This document shows, one piece after another, positions 5,492 to 5,580 of a stretch of 5,580 nt of DNA. Position 1 is the first letter of the stretch. The number at the start of each line of letters is the position of its first letter. The stretch lies in assembly GCA_003526525.1 (NCBI GenBank), contig DPVV01000244.1, positions 1 through 5,580 of the forward strand, given 5' to 3'. The stretch comes from Lachnoclostridium phytofermentans. GTDB lineage: Bacteria; Bacillota; Clostridia; Lachnospirales; Lachnospiraceae. The position numbers and the translations under genes were made by a program. The notes beneath the pieces are model-generated. The model was given only the letters and a program-made list of their open reading frames with translations, did not search any database and was not told the origin of the DNA.

Positions 5492-5580
5492 ATTAATATT
5501 TCATTAGAGTTAGTCTATGAAAAACTAATATTTTTAATATACCATTAACATATTTAACCCCATGCTGCGACTATCTTTTA

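Noticed and set aside
5534..5580. Tail of another minus-strand gene at the right edge
   Set aside because: Only about 14 codons are open before a TAA; too short to judge and compositionally like AT-rich spacer.

Overview
The window looks like chromosomal DNA from a low-GC Gram-positive anaerobe, most likely a Clostridia member of the Lachnospiraceae type. The reasons are AT-rich intergenic DNA, strong AGGAGG-type ribosome binding sites, sigma-A-like promoters, U-tract terminators, and the pairing of coaX with dusB beside a small hypothetical protein of a kind I associate with that family. The species assignment is inference.

Layout, left to right. (1) Positions 2-643 on the plus strand hold the 3' part of a gene for a single-pass membrane-anchored protein of unknown function, cut by the left edge. 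(2) Positions 644-799 lie between two convergent genes and carry a perfect 17-bp inverted repeat (672-738), probably a shared terminator. (3) Four clear minus-strand genes and one small one fill the rest: asd (800-1888), dusB (2087-3061), coaX (3075-3842), a 107-residue hypothetical (3903-4226) and a LiaF-like membrane protein (4461-5321). (4) The right edge (5322-5580) has no convincing gene. It holds the promoter and a long structured leader for the LiaF-like gene.

Transcription probably runs right to left as three units. The LiaF-like gene has its own promoter (5463-5491) and a textbook terminator (4387-4436). The hypothetical, coaX and dusB form an operon from a promoter at 4266-4294; the dusB ribosome binding site touches the coaX stop codon. 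asd has its own extended -10 promoter (1960-1968), but no good terminator is visible after dusB, so readthrough into asd is plausible. Functionally these are housekeeping genes: aspartate semialdehyde for the lysine, threonine and methionine family and cell-wall diaminopimelate (Asd), the first step of CoA synthesis (CoaX), tRNA dihydrouridine (DusB), and a likely envelope-stress sensor or modulator (LiaF-like).

I see no clear new multi-gene system. The least explained parts are a GC-richer structured element at 4301-4379 wedged between a terminator and a promoter, the long palindrome-bearing leader of the LiaF-like gene, and the two uncharacterised proteins.
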